Position numbers and translations under genes: made by a program
Source of the DNA: an uncultured Sphingomonadaceae bacterium
GTDB taxonomy: Bacteria; Pseudomonadota; Alphaproteobacteria; Sphingomonadales; Sphingomonadaceae
Length of the DNA: 64,000 bases
Reading direction: 5' to 3'
Assembly: GCA_947501695.1 (NCBI GenBank)
Contig: CANMWO010000001.1
Location: 1,302,001 to 1,366,000 of the forward strand
Notes under the pieces: generated by a model
What the model was told of the DNA's origin: nothing
Seen by the model: the letters and a program-made list of their open reading frames with translations, nothing else
Database searches by the model: none
Part shown: positions 19,711-29,534 of the stretch, piece after piece
Layout: every line of letters begins with the position of its first letter
How positions within the stretch are numbered: the first letter of the stretch is position 1

Positions 19711-20519
19711 ACCATTCCAAACTCGATCTATCGGTACAGAACATCCTGCGGCATGTCGCTAAGGAAGTCGTACTGCCACATTACCAGAACCTCCAAGCAT
19801 CTGACATTCAGGAGAAATCACCCGGAGACCTTGTGACAGTGGCTGACAAGCTTAGCGAAGAAATGCTGAGCGAAAAACTTGGCGCCCTAACCCCTGGCGC
19901 CGCGATAGTTGGCGAAGAGGCAAGTGCTGCGGATCCATCCGTCATGGACCATCTGGCTGACGATCAGACATGGATTATCGATCCTATCGATGGGACCGGA
20001 AATTTCGCCGCTGCAAAACCTCCCTTCGGAATGATTGTGGCTTTGTCGGAAGCGAATGAAACGATTGCTGGCTGGCTCTACGATCCATTAGCCGATCGCA
20101 TCTGCTACGCTGCTAAAGGTCAAGGTGCTTTTCTAAACGGCGAAAAACTATCTGTTCCTGTCAATCCCAAAAGCAAGCCGGTGGCAGCCATGGCGACTGG
20201 CTTCATGACGTCAGAGCAGCGCGAACAACTTCTTCGTGCTGCCGAAGAACATTATCAAATCGTCGATATTCCGCGCTGTGCCGCGGAGCAATATCCTCGA
20301 TTGGCACTTGGCACCAACCACATCTCGACATTTGAGCGCAGCCTGCCATGGGATCATGCCGCAGGCATATTGTTCCTCAATGAAGCAGGTGGAAAAGCGG
20401 GGCGCTGGAATGGTGATGCATATCGGCCTGCAGATCGAAAAACCGGACTACTCGGGGCCTCATCACCCAAGTTATGGGATGAGGCCGCCGAGCTATTAGG
20501 TGCTGTTTTCAGCGATTAA
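19707..20519 (+). CDS. Inositol monophosphatase family protein
   Basis: A 270-residue Mg-dependent phosphatase of the IMPase superfamily. The metal-binding motifs are GEEAS at about 69-73 and DPIDGTGNF at 92-100; a third, SLPWDHAAG, lies near the C-terminus. Relatives hydrolyse inositol phosphate, histidinol phosphate or 3'-phosphoadenosine phosphates; the sequence alone does not decide which. The link with argJ would fit an amino-acid role such as histidinol-phosphatase, but this is inference. Its stop overlaps the convergent trxA stop by four bases. Confidence 0.85.
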   Translation: MNHSKLDLSVQNILRHVAKEVVLPHYQNLQASDIQEKSPGDLVTVADKLSEEMLSEKLGALTPGAAIVGEEASAADPSVMDHLADDQTWIIDPIDGTGNFAAAKPPFGMIVALSEANETIAGWLYDPLADRICYAAKGQGAFLNGEKLSVPVNPKSKPVAAMATGFMTSEQREQLLRAAEEHYQIVDIPRCAAEQYPRLALGTNHISTFERSLPWDHAAGILFLNEAGGKAGRWNGDAYRPADRKTGLLGASSPKLWDEAAELLGAVFSD

Positions 20520-20842
20520 GCTGGCAGGCTTTCTTCAAGCCAAGACTTTAACTGGCTCTTCGGAGCCGCACCGACTTTTGTTTCAACCGGCTCACCATTG
20601 TTGAACAAGATCATGGTTGGAATGCCGCGAACGCCATATTTACCAGGCGCATCCGGGCTGTCATCAATGTTGAGCTTGGCAATGGTTACTTGCTCACCCA
20701 ATTCATCGCTGATTTCTTCCAGCGCGGGGCCAATCATTTTACAAGGGCCGCACCATTCTGCCCAAAAATCGACAAGCACAGGGCCGTCTGCTTTCAGGAC
20801 ATCTTGTTCAAAACTCTCGTCGGTAATTGCTTTGGTACCCAT
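20516..20842 (-). CDS. trxA: Thioredoxin
   Basis: A 108-residue thioredoxin that reduces cytoplasmic disulfides. The active site WCGPCK is at residues 30-35 and the cis-proline loop is RGIPTMILF. Size and fold elements are standard. The ATG is preceded by AAGGAG. It is the last gene of the minus-strand divL-tsaE-amgK-murU-addB-addA run, 78 bases after addA. The start of this gap could hold its own promoter. Confidence 0.97.
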   Translation of the reverse strand: MGTKAITDESFEQDVLKADGPVLVDFWAEWCGPCKMIGPALEEISDELGEQVTIAKLNIDDSPDAPGKYGVRGIPTMILFNNGEPVETKVGAAPKSQLKSWLEESLPA

Positions 20843-20920
20843 AAGGAATCTCCTTTGCTTGTTTAATCTCTATTTAGGCGCGCGTGCACCATTGCTCAAG
20901 TATTTGCCCGAAAAGGATTT

Positions 20921-23900
20921 TCATGGGCGCTCCAAGTCTGGCTTGTTGGTCAGTTTATCCCGCCCGATAAGATCGCTGGAAAGCTCCAATAATATGGGTT
21001 CCTGTGTGTAGAGCAAAGCCGCCCTAACCGGTCGATCGGGAAAGATTTTCTCCAATGCAGCAACATAAGCAGCCATTTGACGCAAATAAGCACGCGGCGC
21101 TTGGTCAGCTTCTTTCGGCACAGCACGGCCGGTTTTGAAATCAACGACCGTGATCAGATCATCAGTAACCAACAATCGATCCACTGTCCCGGAAACAACA
21201 TGCTGATCAACAACCGCAGCAATTGGCGCTTCAGCAAAACTATCCGGCGAGAACAGCGCAGACCAATCTGGATTGTCTAGTACTGCTCGCACAGTATCAA
21301 CGAGCGCTCGGCGTTGCTCCGCGTCAGATATCTGTTTTTGCTTCTCCAACCAGCGATCCGCCACATCTACCCGGTTTTCAGGCGCAATATCAGGCAGTCG
21401 TTCGAACAGACTGTGGAGCAGCTTTCCGCGTTCAGCGGCATCCCGCATGATCTGGACGGGTGGTGGATTGGTTGCGTCATCGGGGCCAAGATCAGAAGGA
21501 GTCAATGGGCGCGGAGGGCGTGCTTCTTTGGGTGCCGGGGCGAATAGCCATTCGGGCAACACCTCCGTTTCCATCCTGACGGGGTCTTTACGTTGTTCGG
21601 CAAAGTTGATGGCATTATCTATTTCGGTAAGGCCTTCATAACTCTGTTCAGCGATCCAACGGAGGCTATCCGTCCATTCTGTATCGAGACATGCCAGCCC
21701 CTCTTCTACCTTTGCATACCAGCTGCGCTCCGGTACTTCTCCACGCGCTTTGGGACCCAATATCCCCGTAACTACAAGATGTTCTTCGGCCCTCGTCATA
21801 GCCACATATAGCAATCGCCAATGCTCTTCCATCTCGCGTGCATCCGCAACCGTCGCGTAGGCATCCAGCAGTCCAACCCGCTCAGCCTTACGGATTGAGA
21901 CAATCGGATATTCCGGCTCACCTTTCGGTCTGTCGGGATCGGGAATATCAAAACCACCGCTTTTCTTGTTGGCTGGATCAAAAGTCGCATTGGCGAGAAT
22001 GACCAGCGGCGCTTGCAAGCCCTTGGCTCCATGAACCGTCATCAATCGTACTTCATTGCCCCCCTCCATCTGGTCCCGCTTGATCTCAACATCGCCGCGA
22101 TCAAACCAGTCCAGAAAGCCTTGTAGGGTCGGAATATGATCTTGTTCAAAGGCCAGAGCGGTGTTGAGAAGCTCTTCCAAAGGGTCGAGCGCTGAATGAC
22201 TGAGCCGTGCGATCAGTTTTTTGCGCCCCTCCATCGGTCCAGAAGCAATCATTTCCATAAACTGATAGGGCGTATTGAAATCCGCCATATTGAGCAGTTT
22301 TCTTAAGGGTTCTATATGGTCCGCTATAGCATCCTGTGACCGCAGATATTCCCACAGACTTTTGTCTTTGTGGCTGTCTCCGCGATAACCACGGGCCAGT
22401 AAATCTTGTTGCGTCCAACCCAAAAGCGGTGAAACCAACAATGACGCCAAGTTCAAATCATCATTTGGCTGCAATACAAAGCGGATGGTCGCGAGCATAT
22501 CCTGCACGACCAAAGGCTGGTTCAATCTTATCCGGTCAATACCAGCAACTGGGACATTTTCCGCAAATAAGCGCGCGACGATCAGCGCACTGAGATCATC
22601 GCGTTTGCTGACCAGAATCATGATATCCTTGGGTTCCAGCGGGCGCTTTTGCTGACTCAACCAAAGCGGATTTTCAGGTGAGAGCCATTCTTTGATCTGA
22701 ATCGCAAGTCTCTGTGCAAAAACGCGTTTCTCATCGCTGAGCCAATTTTCTTCTTCATTAGCATTGCTAACCGCGCCATGAGCGACAGGCTTCCACAGCC
22801 TGACGCTGCCAGACTGGCCTTCATAATGGCTCTCATGCGGAGGAATAGCTTGATCGAGCCCCAATTGTTTCTCGCCAATTTTTTCGAGAACCTTGTCGAC
22901 AACCTCAAGAACGGGAGGTGTCGAACGAAAGCTGCGGTCGAGTGACAGATCGCTAAAGGCGCGACCCGACGATTCCGCCCGAGCAAAGAAGTCATCCCGT
23001 GCGCTGACATAATTATGCGGGCTAGTACCCTGAAAACCAAAAATCGCCTGCTTGAAGTCACCAACCGTAAACAAGGTACGGACTTTATCAGCACTAGCGC
23101 CCAGTCCTGCGAAAAACTCTCCCGCGAGTGCACGGACGATATCCCATTGGGCCAAATTGGTATCTTGTGCTTCGTCGACCAATATGTGGTCAGTGCGTTG
23201 GTCGAGCTTGTAGCGGATCCATTCCGCCATATTGCCCTGATTCAGCAATTTCGCTGTCATGCGGATCATGTCATCAAAATCAACCACACCATTAAGTTTC
23301 TTGGCATCCTTAAAGCGATGGTAAAACGCGCGACCGGCATTTAACGCACCTGCAAACAAGTCGGCATAGTCAAACAGCGCTTTGGTCTCGATCAACTGGC
23401 GGCAATGATCGTACATTGCGATGCTCAGTTCCTCATATTGCGGTGCAACTTTAGCCAGTCCCTTAGCAACAGACCGCCATTCGCCGTCGGCCTTCGCCCA
23501 TATTTTATGTAGTTCCGGTAAAGACGCCGCGCGCTGCGCGATGTCAGCCGCGATCCAGTTTTGTATCTGGGCAATGTAGCCGGTCGCCGTTTTCGTACCC
23601 CATGCCCCCAGAGCATCGATCATTTGCTGTAATGCAGTGCTATCAAATATATCATCGCCACACTGTTGCTCAAGCCAGCTTTGAGCATCACCCTCGATGG
23701 GCAGGTTCAGCAATCGCCGAACAAAAGGCAGCACGGCGCTGGGCAGGCTTTCCATCGCCTCTGCCTTGGATGCGCATTTGAGAAGATATTTCTCGGCTTC
23801 TTCCTCACCCATCCTTATGCTCAATGCCTGGATAGCCTGAATAATTGCCAGATTTCCGGCAGCTTCCTCATCCAGCAACAAATCGCCCAATGCCTGCCGC

Positions 23901-24391
23901 GCCAAAATCTTTTGGTCGCGCTCTTCAATCGGTTTGAACAACGCCGGGATCGCCGCTTCTTCAGGGAAACTCGCCAGCAAGGCCTGACAAAAACTGTGGA
24001 TCGTCATGATCCTAAGACCACCGCCGCGCGCATCTAATACGCGCGCGAACAGGGTCCGGGCATATTCCCGGGTTTCGGGACCAACCGGCGCGCCAATAGC
24101 CGATAGATCAGCGGCTAACGTTGCATCATCAAGCCTGACCCAGCTTGCTAGCTGCCGATGAATACGGTCTGCCATTTCCGCCGCGCCTGCCTTCGTAAAG
24201 GTCAGGCACAATATATGCTCCGGATCAACATTTTCGCGGAGCAAAAGCCGGAATACCCGAGCTGTTAGAACCTGAGTCTTGCCAGTGCCGGCAGACGCGC
24301 TCAGCCAGATATTTTCATCGGGCTGCACCGCATCATTTTGCTTGTCAGCAAGGGGATGCAGAACGGGATGACCGGTGGAGGTTTTACTCAT
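20921..24391 (-). CDS. addA: Double-strand break repair helicase-nuclease subunit AddA
   Basis: An 1156-residue UvrD-type helicase/nuclease, one half of the AddAB complex that resects double-strand breaks for RecA. Walker A is SASAGTGKT at residues 31-39, followed by LCLTFTKAGAAEM. The Walker B motif VDEAQDTN and the helicase motif LMTVHGAKGLQAPLVIL are present. The C-terminal RecB-type nuclease domain has VVDFKTGRA with the catalytic D-x-K. It overlaps addB by eight bases. Full-length and intact. Confidence 0.97.
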   Translation of the reverse strand: MSKTSTGHPVLHPLADKQNDAVQPDENIWLSASAGTGKTQVLTARVFRLLLRENVDPEHILCLTFTKAGAAEMADRIHRQLASWVRLDDATLAADLSAIGAPVGPETREYARTLFARVLDARGGGLRIMTIHSFCQALLASFPEEAAIPALFKPIEERDQKILARQALGDLLLDEEAAGNLAIIQAIQALSIRMGEEEAEKYLLKCASKAEAMESLPSAVLPFVRRLLNLPIEGDAQSWLEQQCGDDIFDSTALQQMIDALGAWGTKTATGYIAQIQNWIAADIAQRAASLPELHKIWAKADGEWRSVAKGLAKVAPQYEELSIAMYDHCRQLIETKALFDYADLFAGALNAGRAFYHRFKDAKKLNGVVDFDDMIRMTAKLLNQGNMAEWIRYKLDQRTDHILVDEAQDTNLAQWDIVRALAGEFFAGLGASADKVRTLFTVGDFKQAIFGFQGTSPHNYVSARDDFFARAESSGRAFSDLSLDRSFRSTPPVLEVVDKVLEKIGEKQLGLDQAIPPHESHYEGQSGSVRLWKPVAHGAVSNANEEENWLSDEKRVFAQRLAIQIKEWLSPENPLWLSQQKRPLEPKDIMILVSKRDDLSALIVARLFAENVPVAGIDRIRLNQPLVVQDMLATIRFVLQPNDDLNLASLLVSPLLGWTQQDLLARGYRGDSHKDKSLWEYLRSQDAIADHIEPLRKLLNMADFNTPYQFMEMIASGPMEGRKKLIARLSHSALDPLEELLNTALAFEQDHIPTLQGFLDWFDRGDVEIKRDQMEGGNEVRLMTVHGAKGLQAPLVILANATFDPANKKSGGFDIPDPDRPKGEPEYPIVSIRKAERVGLLDAYATVADAREMEEHWRLLYVAMTRAEEHLVVTGILGPKARGEVPERSWYAKVEEGLACLDTEWTDSLRWIAEQSYEGLTEIDNAINFAEQRKDPVRMETEVLPEWLFAPAPKEARPPRPLTPSDLGPDDATNPPPVQIMRDAAERGKLLHSLFERLPDIAPENRVDVADRWLEKQKQISDAEQRRALVDTVRAVLDNPDWSALFSPDSFAEAPIAAVVDQHVVSGTVDRLLVTDDLITVVDFKTGRAVPKEADQAPRAYLRQMAAYVAALEKIFPDRPVRAALLYTQEPILLELSSDLIGRDKLTNKPDLERP

Positions 24392-27383
24392 GCTCGCCCT
24401 CTTCTGCTGCTAAAGCAGACCGGCCATACCATTCCTCAAGCCGCATCAACTGATCATAGTCGGCATAAGGCGCATATTCAGGATGCAGTTTGGCAGTCAT
24501 AGGCTCATCACCCAAAATATAGCTGTTTACAGCGTTGGTGAATGCCGCCACCGCATGATCGACAACTTCGTCAGTCTCGATCCTATCGGGACTACGCGGG
24601 TTTGTTGGTGTTGCAATATAGCCAAAGCTGTCTTTTCCGCCCTGTTTCGCTAGTGACCAATATTCGAACCCGCTTGCCTTGCCGGATAGCCCACCAAAAT
24701 CGCCGCGTTCGGCAATAGCTCCCAGTAATCCAAGCTGAAGCGAGAACCCCTCTTTAACGGCCTTGTTAGATGGCGGGCCACCGGTTTTATAATCGATGAT
24801 GCCCAGCCCGCCATCCGGCATCCGGTCAATCCTGTCGGCTACGCCAAACAAATCAATGCCCGCAATTTTTGCAGCACCCGTTTGTTCCGATTTCAACGGC
24901 GTCCGCTGTTTCTCGCCTTGATGCACAACGGTTTCCGCGATCCACAGCAAGCCTTCCATCAGGCGCGGCGCCCATAAAGTGCGCATCAGTGGATGAGACG
25001 AACGTTCGTTCAAAAATGCCATCGCACGCCGTTTCAGAGCTTCGGGATCATAGTCATCTTCTTTCGCCCAACGATCCAAAATATCGTGGATGATCGAACC
25101 GCGCCAAGCCGGACTTGGTTCGGCATCAATCATATCAAGCGATCCGAAACCCATGATCTTTAAGGCATAAAAAGCGAAGGGATCGGCAATCAGCCGGTCA
25201 ACATTGGTCACGGACAGTTTTACCAGACGCTGCTGCGCACTCGGTTCCGGTGCAGGCTGTTCGATCCGGACTAATTCGTCGGGTTGGTCAATGCCCCTAG
25301 CGAACTGCTGCGCAACAGGATGCTCTTTCAGATTATCCCCACACATGGCTTTGAGCCGGAGCAGGAAACGGGAGGCGATAGAAGGGCCCGAGCCATCCCG
25401 CTGCGCCCGCGTGAGAACCACATTTTGTGCGCCCATGGCCCCCACCAGATCATGCGCAGATAGACCAATTTGTCGTTCCTGCGCTGGCAATCCAAGAGAT
25501 TTGCGCACCATCGGGGCGAGCCAAGGGTCAGGCGTGATGGCTTGCGGCCAGCTGCCCTCGTTAAGACCGCAACAAATGACGAGTTCCGCCTGTTGCAGAC
25601 GTGCTTCCAACAGACCGTAGAGCGCAATTCGCGGATGCCCGCCATAAGGGGGGCGGACCGGCATGTTTGATAGAAACGTTTCGAAATAACCCGCAATCTC
25701 TGGTGACTGAATTTTCATCGGGCCTAGTGCCGCGCGGTCTTCCATGTCGGACAGGAAATCGGCCAATTGGCGCCCTGCCGGTCCCGACCATAGCTGTCCG
25801 TTGGTAAGCCGATCAGCCAGCTGCCGAATTTCTGCCAGAATAGCGGTCCAGTTCATAGCGCCGCTTAACGCCTCTGCCGCCGCTTCGAAAACAGTGCGCG
25901 TTTCCTGCCACCAGGGATTGAGTTCTTCTCGCAAAGCCTTGGTTCTGCGGTCTTCGCTTTGAAACAAACTATCGATGCCCGGCAATCCCGGTGCTGGCCG
26001 AGGGCCGCGCATGAGCAGGTCGAGTTTGCGTACCTGTGCAAGCCATTCCAATCGTCCCTCACCTGCCTTGACCAACGGGTGCTTCACTAGTGCTAAGAAT
26101 TCGGCAGGTGGAAATCCATCCGTGACGGCTGACAACAACGCGAGGAAAAACACCCCCTCCGGCTTTTTGGACAAAGGTTGACCTGCCGTATCGTCGGCCG
26201 TAATTGTCCAGCGTTCCAGATGCGCGGATATGCGGCCGGCCAATGCACGGTCTGGCGTGATAATCGCAACGCGGCGTTCCGGTGTTTCCAGCGCTTCCCG
26301 GGCTAATAGAGCAACGATCTGCGCTTCTTCCGCGCTATTGCGCGCTTCGACCATCTGTACCCCGGCCAAGCTGCGCTCGTTCGCGTCCAGTGATTGCCAG
26401 CGCGACGTCAATTTGGGGATAGCAAAAGCGTTGCTCAGCGCCCGGCTCCGTTTCGCTGCTGCGCCGCTGGTTCCCGTCCGCGGCCAGCGCAATATTTCTC
26501 CGCGTGCAATAGACATGCGCTCCAGCAGCAATTTCATATGATATTGCGGATGTGTTTCCTGCGCGCGTTGAACGCGGCCAGTAGCTTCATCCGGCGCAAA
26601 CGGCCCCAGCATGTCCCATTCTTCGTCTGCCATGACCATATCCAGATCAGGCAGCACAACCATCCCGTCGGGAAGAAAAGCTATCGCGCGCAAAAAGCGA
26701 GCAATGGCCGGGGCAGAGGTAGTAATACCGGCGGCCACGACGAAATGCTTAGGCGGCTTGGCTTTCCAGGTTTTCACGCTTTGATCGAAAAGAGCATTGC
26801 GGCGAGCGGCTTCATCAACCAGCCCCATATCAGCCAGCTTCTCTTTCCATTTCTCAGCAATAGCCCGGAAAAAACCCAATGATTGCTGCCAATGTCCGGA
26901 AAGCTCTGGCTCTACTTCTATATCAAATAGCTGCTTCAGCGAGATTTCTTCGACCGTCAATTGATCCAATGTTCGTGCAAATTCGCGGGCCAGCCGCAAT
27001 GCTTCTTTCGACAATATCGCATTGGCCATCGCCGCGCTTTCGACTTCGATCAGCCGCGCAAGCATCAACAAGCGATCAAGTGGATCGATGGCAGAAGGGA
27101 TGTCCAGTGCCAGTGCGCCACTATCCAACGCCACACCGATGGACTCGTCTAGCTCTAGATCCCCGATCACCGCCATTTGCGGCAACAGCAGGCCATTTTC
27201 GCTCAACCGGACGAAGGCATCATGGACCGCACGGCGCGCGCGGTTGTTGGGTAAAATGATGAGCCCTCGGGCCAAAGCCAAAGGATCTTTCGCAAAACGG
27301 TCAATCAACCCTTGTGCCAGCGCGTCCGCAAAACCGCCATGAGCGGCAATATTGTAGATTGCGGGCGCTGACCGCTTTGTCAT
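24384..27383 (-). CDS. addB: Double-strand break repair protein AddB
   Basis: A 999-residue AddB, the partner of AddA. It has an inactive helicase-like N-terminal half with PNNRARRAVHDAF at about 45-57, in place of a Walker A. The C-terminal nuclease domain carries GIIDYKTGGPP. The surrounding arrangement of conserved residues fits the alphaproteobacterial AddB type. The cysteines of the iron-sulfur staple found in Bacillus AddB are not obvious. It lies six bases after murU and overlaps addA, so the whole block is one transcription unit. Confidence 0.95.
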   Translation of the reverse strand: MTKRSAPAIYNIAAHGGFADALAQGLIDRFAKDPLALARGLIILPNNRARRAVHDAFVRLSENGLLLPQMAVIGDLELDESIGVALDSGALALDIPSAIDPLDRLLMLARLIEVESAAMANAILSKEALRLAREFARTLDQLTVEEISLKQLFDIEVEPELSGHWQQSLGFFRAIAEKWKEKLADMGLVDEAARRNALFDQSVKTWKAKPPKHFVVAAGITTSAPAIARFLRAIAFLPDGMVVLPDLDMVMADEEWDMLGPFAPDEATGRVQRAQETHPQYHMKLLLERMSIARGEILRWPRTGTSGAAAKRSRALSNAFAIPKLTSRWQSLDANERSLAGVQMVEARNSAEEAQIVALLAREALETPERRVAIITPDRALAGRISAHLERWTITADDTAGQPLSKKPEGVFFLALLSAVTDGFPPAEFLALVKHPLVKAGEGRLEWLAQVRKLDLLMRGPRPAPGLPGIDSLFQSEDRRTKALREELNPWWQETRTVFEAAAEALSGAMNWTAILAEIRQLADRLTNGQLWSGPAGRQLADFLSDMEDRAALGPMKIQSPEIAGYFETFLSNMPVRPPYGGHPRIALYGLLEARLQQAELVICCGLNEGSWPQAITPDPWLAPMVRKSLGLPAQERQIGLSAHDLVGAMGAQNVVLTRAQRDGSGPSIASRFLLRLKAMCGDNLKEHPVAQQFARGIDQPDELVRIEQPAPEPSAQQRLVKLSVTNVDRLIADPFAFYALKIMGFGSLDMIDAEPSPAWRGSIIHDILDRWAKEDDYDPEALKRRAMAFLNERSSHPLMRTLWAPRLMEGLLWIAETVVHQGEKQRTPLKSEQTGAAKIAGIDLFGVADRIDRMPDGGLGIIDYKTGGPPSNKAVKEGFSLQLGLLGAIAERGDFGGLSGKASGFEYWSLAKQGGKDSFGYIATPTNPRSPDRIETDEVVDHAVAAFTNAVNSYILGDEPMTAKLHPEYAPYADYDQLMRLEEWYGRSALAAEEGEHE

Positions 27384-27389
27384 GCTGAC

Positions 27390-28106
27390 CTATACACGGG
27401 CGAGTGCTGCCTCGGTTGGAGCAATCGCTTCGGGCGATCCTACCTCGAACCAATCCCCTTCGTGCACGAGGCCAAAGAGCCGCCCCTCCTCTATCGCCCG
27501 GCTCCACAAAATATTTGTCGAGAATGGCCCTTCAGGTGCATCTCGAAGCAGCCGTTTGGAGAGGAGCTGAATACCGGTATAAATGAAAGGCGCTTGGCGA
27601 TCCGGCAAGCGCCGCGAAACCCGGCCATGGTCATCAAGCTTGAAGTCGCCGGCACCTTTGTAGTTATGCGCCGATGTTTGGGGGACCAGTAGCAAAAGTG
27701 CATCCATTTCCGCGTCGTCCCAGCGTTCTTCCAGTCGTTGCAGACTGTTGGTTGGGCCATCTGTCCAAAGATTGTCGCTGTTAATCGAGAAAAACCGATC
27801 CTCGTCGATAAGCGGTTCGGCCTGCACCATACCGCCGCCAGTTTCCATCAGTTGCGCGCGTTCGTCCGAAATTCTGATATCAAACGGGTAATTAACAGAT
27901 TTAAGGTGCGCTTCCAAAGCATCTGGCAAATAATGCGCGTTGACGACGACTTTCATCACCCCCGCTTCCCACAGCTTGTCGAGACAATGATCAATCATCG
28001 CTTTACCGGCTACTTTGACCAACGGCTTGGGGCGGGTAGCGGTTAAAGGGCGCATACGTTTGCCAAGACCAGCCGCCATCACCATTGCGGTTTCGACCTT
28101 GCTCAT
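27390..28106 (-). CDS. murU: N-acetylmuramate 1-phosphate uridylyltransferase MurU-like
   Basis: A 238-residue sugar-nucleotidyltransferase. The N-terminal pyrophosphorylase motif VMAAGLGKRMRPLTATRPKP (residues 9-28) and the metal-binding INSDNLW around 108-114 are clear. The position directly after amgK, with ATGA overlap, identifies it as the MurU of the peptidoglycan-recycling shunt that makes UDP-MurNAc from MurNAc-1-phosphate, bypassing de novo synthesis and MurA. Other NTP-transferases have similar motifs, so the function rests on context plus length. Confidence 0.88.
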   Translation of the reverse strand: MSKVETAMVMAAGLGKRMRPLTATRPKPLVKVAGKAMIDHCLDKLWEAGVMKVVVNAHYLPDALEAHLKSVNYPFDIRISDERAQLMETGGGMVQAEPLIDEDRFFSINSDNLWTDGPTNSLQRLEERWDDAEMDALLLLVPQTSAHNYKGAGDFKLDDHGRVSRRLPDRQAPFIYTGIQLLSKRLLRDAPEGPFSTNILWSRAIEEGRLFGLVHEGDWFEVGSPEAIAPTEAALARV

Positions 28107-29095
28107 GCCTGCGTCGCCACTATTGGCTTGCTACGGACGGCAGCAGGAACATTTTGATCGAACCAAGCCGCCACAGGACCGAGAGTTGGATGTGCCAAAT
28201 CCTTTTCCAACAACCGCCACATCCGCGGCAAGAAATCAAGATAGCGCGCCTTACCATCGCGAACGCAAAGCCGGGTAAAGATGCCGATGATCTTCGTATT
28301 CCGCTGCGCGCCCAGAATAGCATAATGACTGCGAAACTGATCTGCGTCCTCAGTTGCCCGACCATCCAGATAATATTGTAGCATCACTTCTTCCAAATCA
28401 TCAGAAACATCGCGACGAGCATCCTGCAACATCGACACGAGATCATAGGCAGCGTGACCGGCAAGCGCATCTTGAAAATCGAGAAGTCCCAGACGGTCAT
28501 CATCAAGCAGCATAATATTTTCAGCATGATAATCGCGCAGCACGGTCACCGGCGACGTTTGTGAAGCGATAACTGGCCGCAAAACCGATTGCCATGCTTC
28601 AACAAAGCCGGTTTTATCGACATCGAGCGACTGCGCAGGACAATACCATTCAGGTAACAGGTTCACTTCCCTGAGATATTGCGTCCAGTCATAATGCGGC
28701 AAATCGGCAGCGGGCTTTTGATGCAACGCCTTTATCAAATCTATCGTCTGCCGATAGATCGCCTCTTCATCTTCCGGGTGATGGTCCAGATGCTCCCGCA
28801 TCCGGTGATCGCCAAAATCTTCAAGCAAGACCAAACCATGATCCAGATCTTCACCAAAAATCTCTGGCGCTGCAAAATCCTGCGCTTTTAGATGGCGTGC
28901 GATTTGGATGAATGGGCGCGGATCTTCATGTGGTGGCGGCGCGTCCATCAATATTGCTTTGCGATCCCCCGCAATAACGCGAAAATACCGTCGAAAAGAC
29001 GCATCCCCTGCCACTGGTAAAATCTCTGCGCCGGTCCAGCCATGCGCATTTAAAAAATCCTGCGCCGCTGCGGGTGGTGTCATATTATTGGCCAT
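28103..29095 (-). CDS. amgK: N-acetylmuramate/N-acetylglucosamine kinase AmgK-like
   Basis: A 330-residue aminoglycoside-phosphotransferase-fold kinase. The N-terminal AGDASFRRYFRV and the catalytic loop VLRDYHAENIMLL, followed by LGLLDFQDAL, are the expected nucleotide and metal-binding elements. AmgK phosphorylates the anomeric position of MurNAc or GlcNAc in cell-wall recycling. The start at 29095 has GGAAAG five bases upstream and overlaps the end of tsaE by 16 bases. The paired murU follows immediately. Members are often annotated simply as phosphotransferases. Confidence 0.88.
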   Translation of the reverse strand: MANNMTPPAAAQDFLNAHGWTGAEILPVAGDASFRRYFRVIAGDRKAILMDAPPPHEDPRPFIQIARHLKAQDFAAPEIFGEDLDHGLVLLEDFGDHRMREHLDHHPEDEEAIYRQTIDLIKALHQKPAADLPHYDWTQYLREVNLLPEWYCPAQSLDVDKTGFVEAWQSVLRPVIASQTSPVTVLRDYHAENIMLLDDDRLGLLDFQDALAGHAAYDLVSMLQDARRDVSDDLEEVMLQYYLDGRATEDADQFRSHYAILGAQRNTKIIGIFTRLCVRDGKARYLDFLPRMWRLLEKDLAHPTLGPVAAWFDQNVPAAVRSKPIVATQA

Positions 29096-29523
29096 CTATC
29101 TTTCCAAGCGTTGCCAGCCGTCCAAGTCAACTGGCGAGTATTATCATTTTGTATTTCTAACGTAATTTGCAGACCATCGGTCCAAAAACTATCCGGCATG
29201 CGGTCCGGCCATTCTGCAATGATCGCGCCTTCCATAAGGATATCATCTAGTCCCAATTCCTGAACCTCACTCGGTTCCTCAATGCGATAAAAGTCGACAT
29301 GGGCGACTGGCAGCCGAACTTCCGGTGGTTCATATTGCTGCACAATGGCAAAGGTCGGGCTTGGTACATCATCCTCAAACCCCAAACCCCGCAAGAGGCC
29401 TCGTGCTAGGGTGGTTTTCCCCGCGCCCAATGTCCCGGTCAACGCAATTTTGTCACCTGGCAGCAAGGCATCAGCAAGCTGTTTGCCCAAGGCCATAGTC
29501 GCTCGTTCACCATCTAGTATCAC
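29080..29523 (-). CDS. tsaE: tRNA threonylcarbamoyladenosine biosynthesis ATPase TsaE
   Basis: A 147-residue P-loop ATPase that works with TsaB and TsaD to make the t6A modification at tRNA position 37. The Walker A sequence is GTLGAGKTTLARG around residues 35-47. The family segments SPTFAIVQQYE and HVDFYRIEEPSEVQELGLDD follow. It lies 11 bases downstream of divL and overlaps amgK, so it belongs to the long operon. This divL-tsaE linkage is widely conserved in alphaproteobacteria. Confidence 0.96.
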   Translation of the reverse strand: MILDGERATMALGKQLADALLPGDKIALTGTLGAGKTTLARGLLRGLGFEDDVPSPTFAIVQQYEPPEVRLPVAHVDFYRIEEPSEVQELGLDDILMEGAIIAEWPDRMPDSFWTDGLQITLEIQNDNTRQLTWTAGNAWKDRWPII

Positions 29524-29534
29524 AGTATAATTTC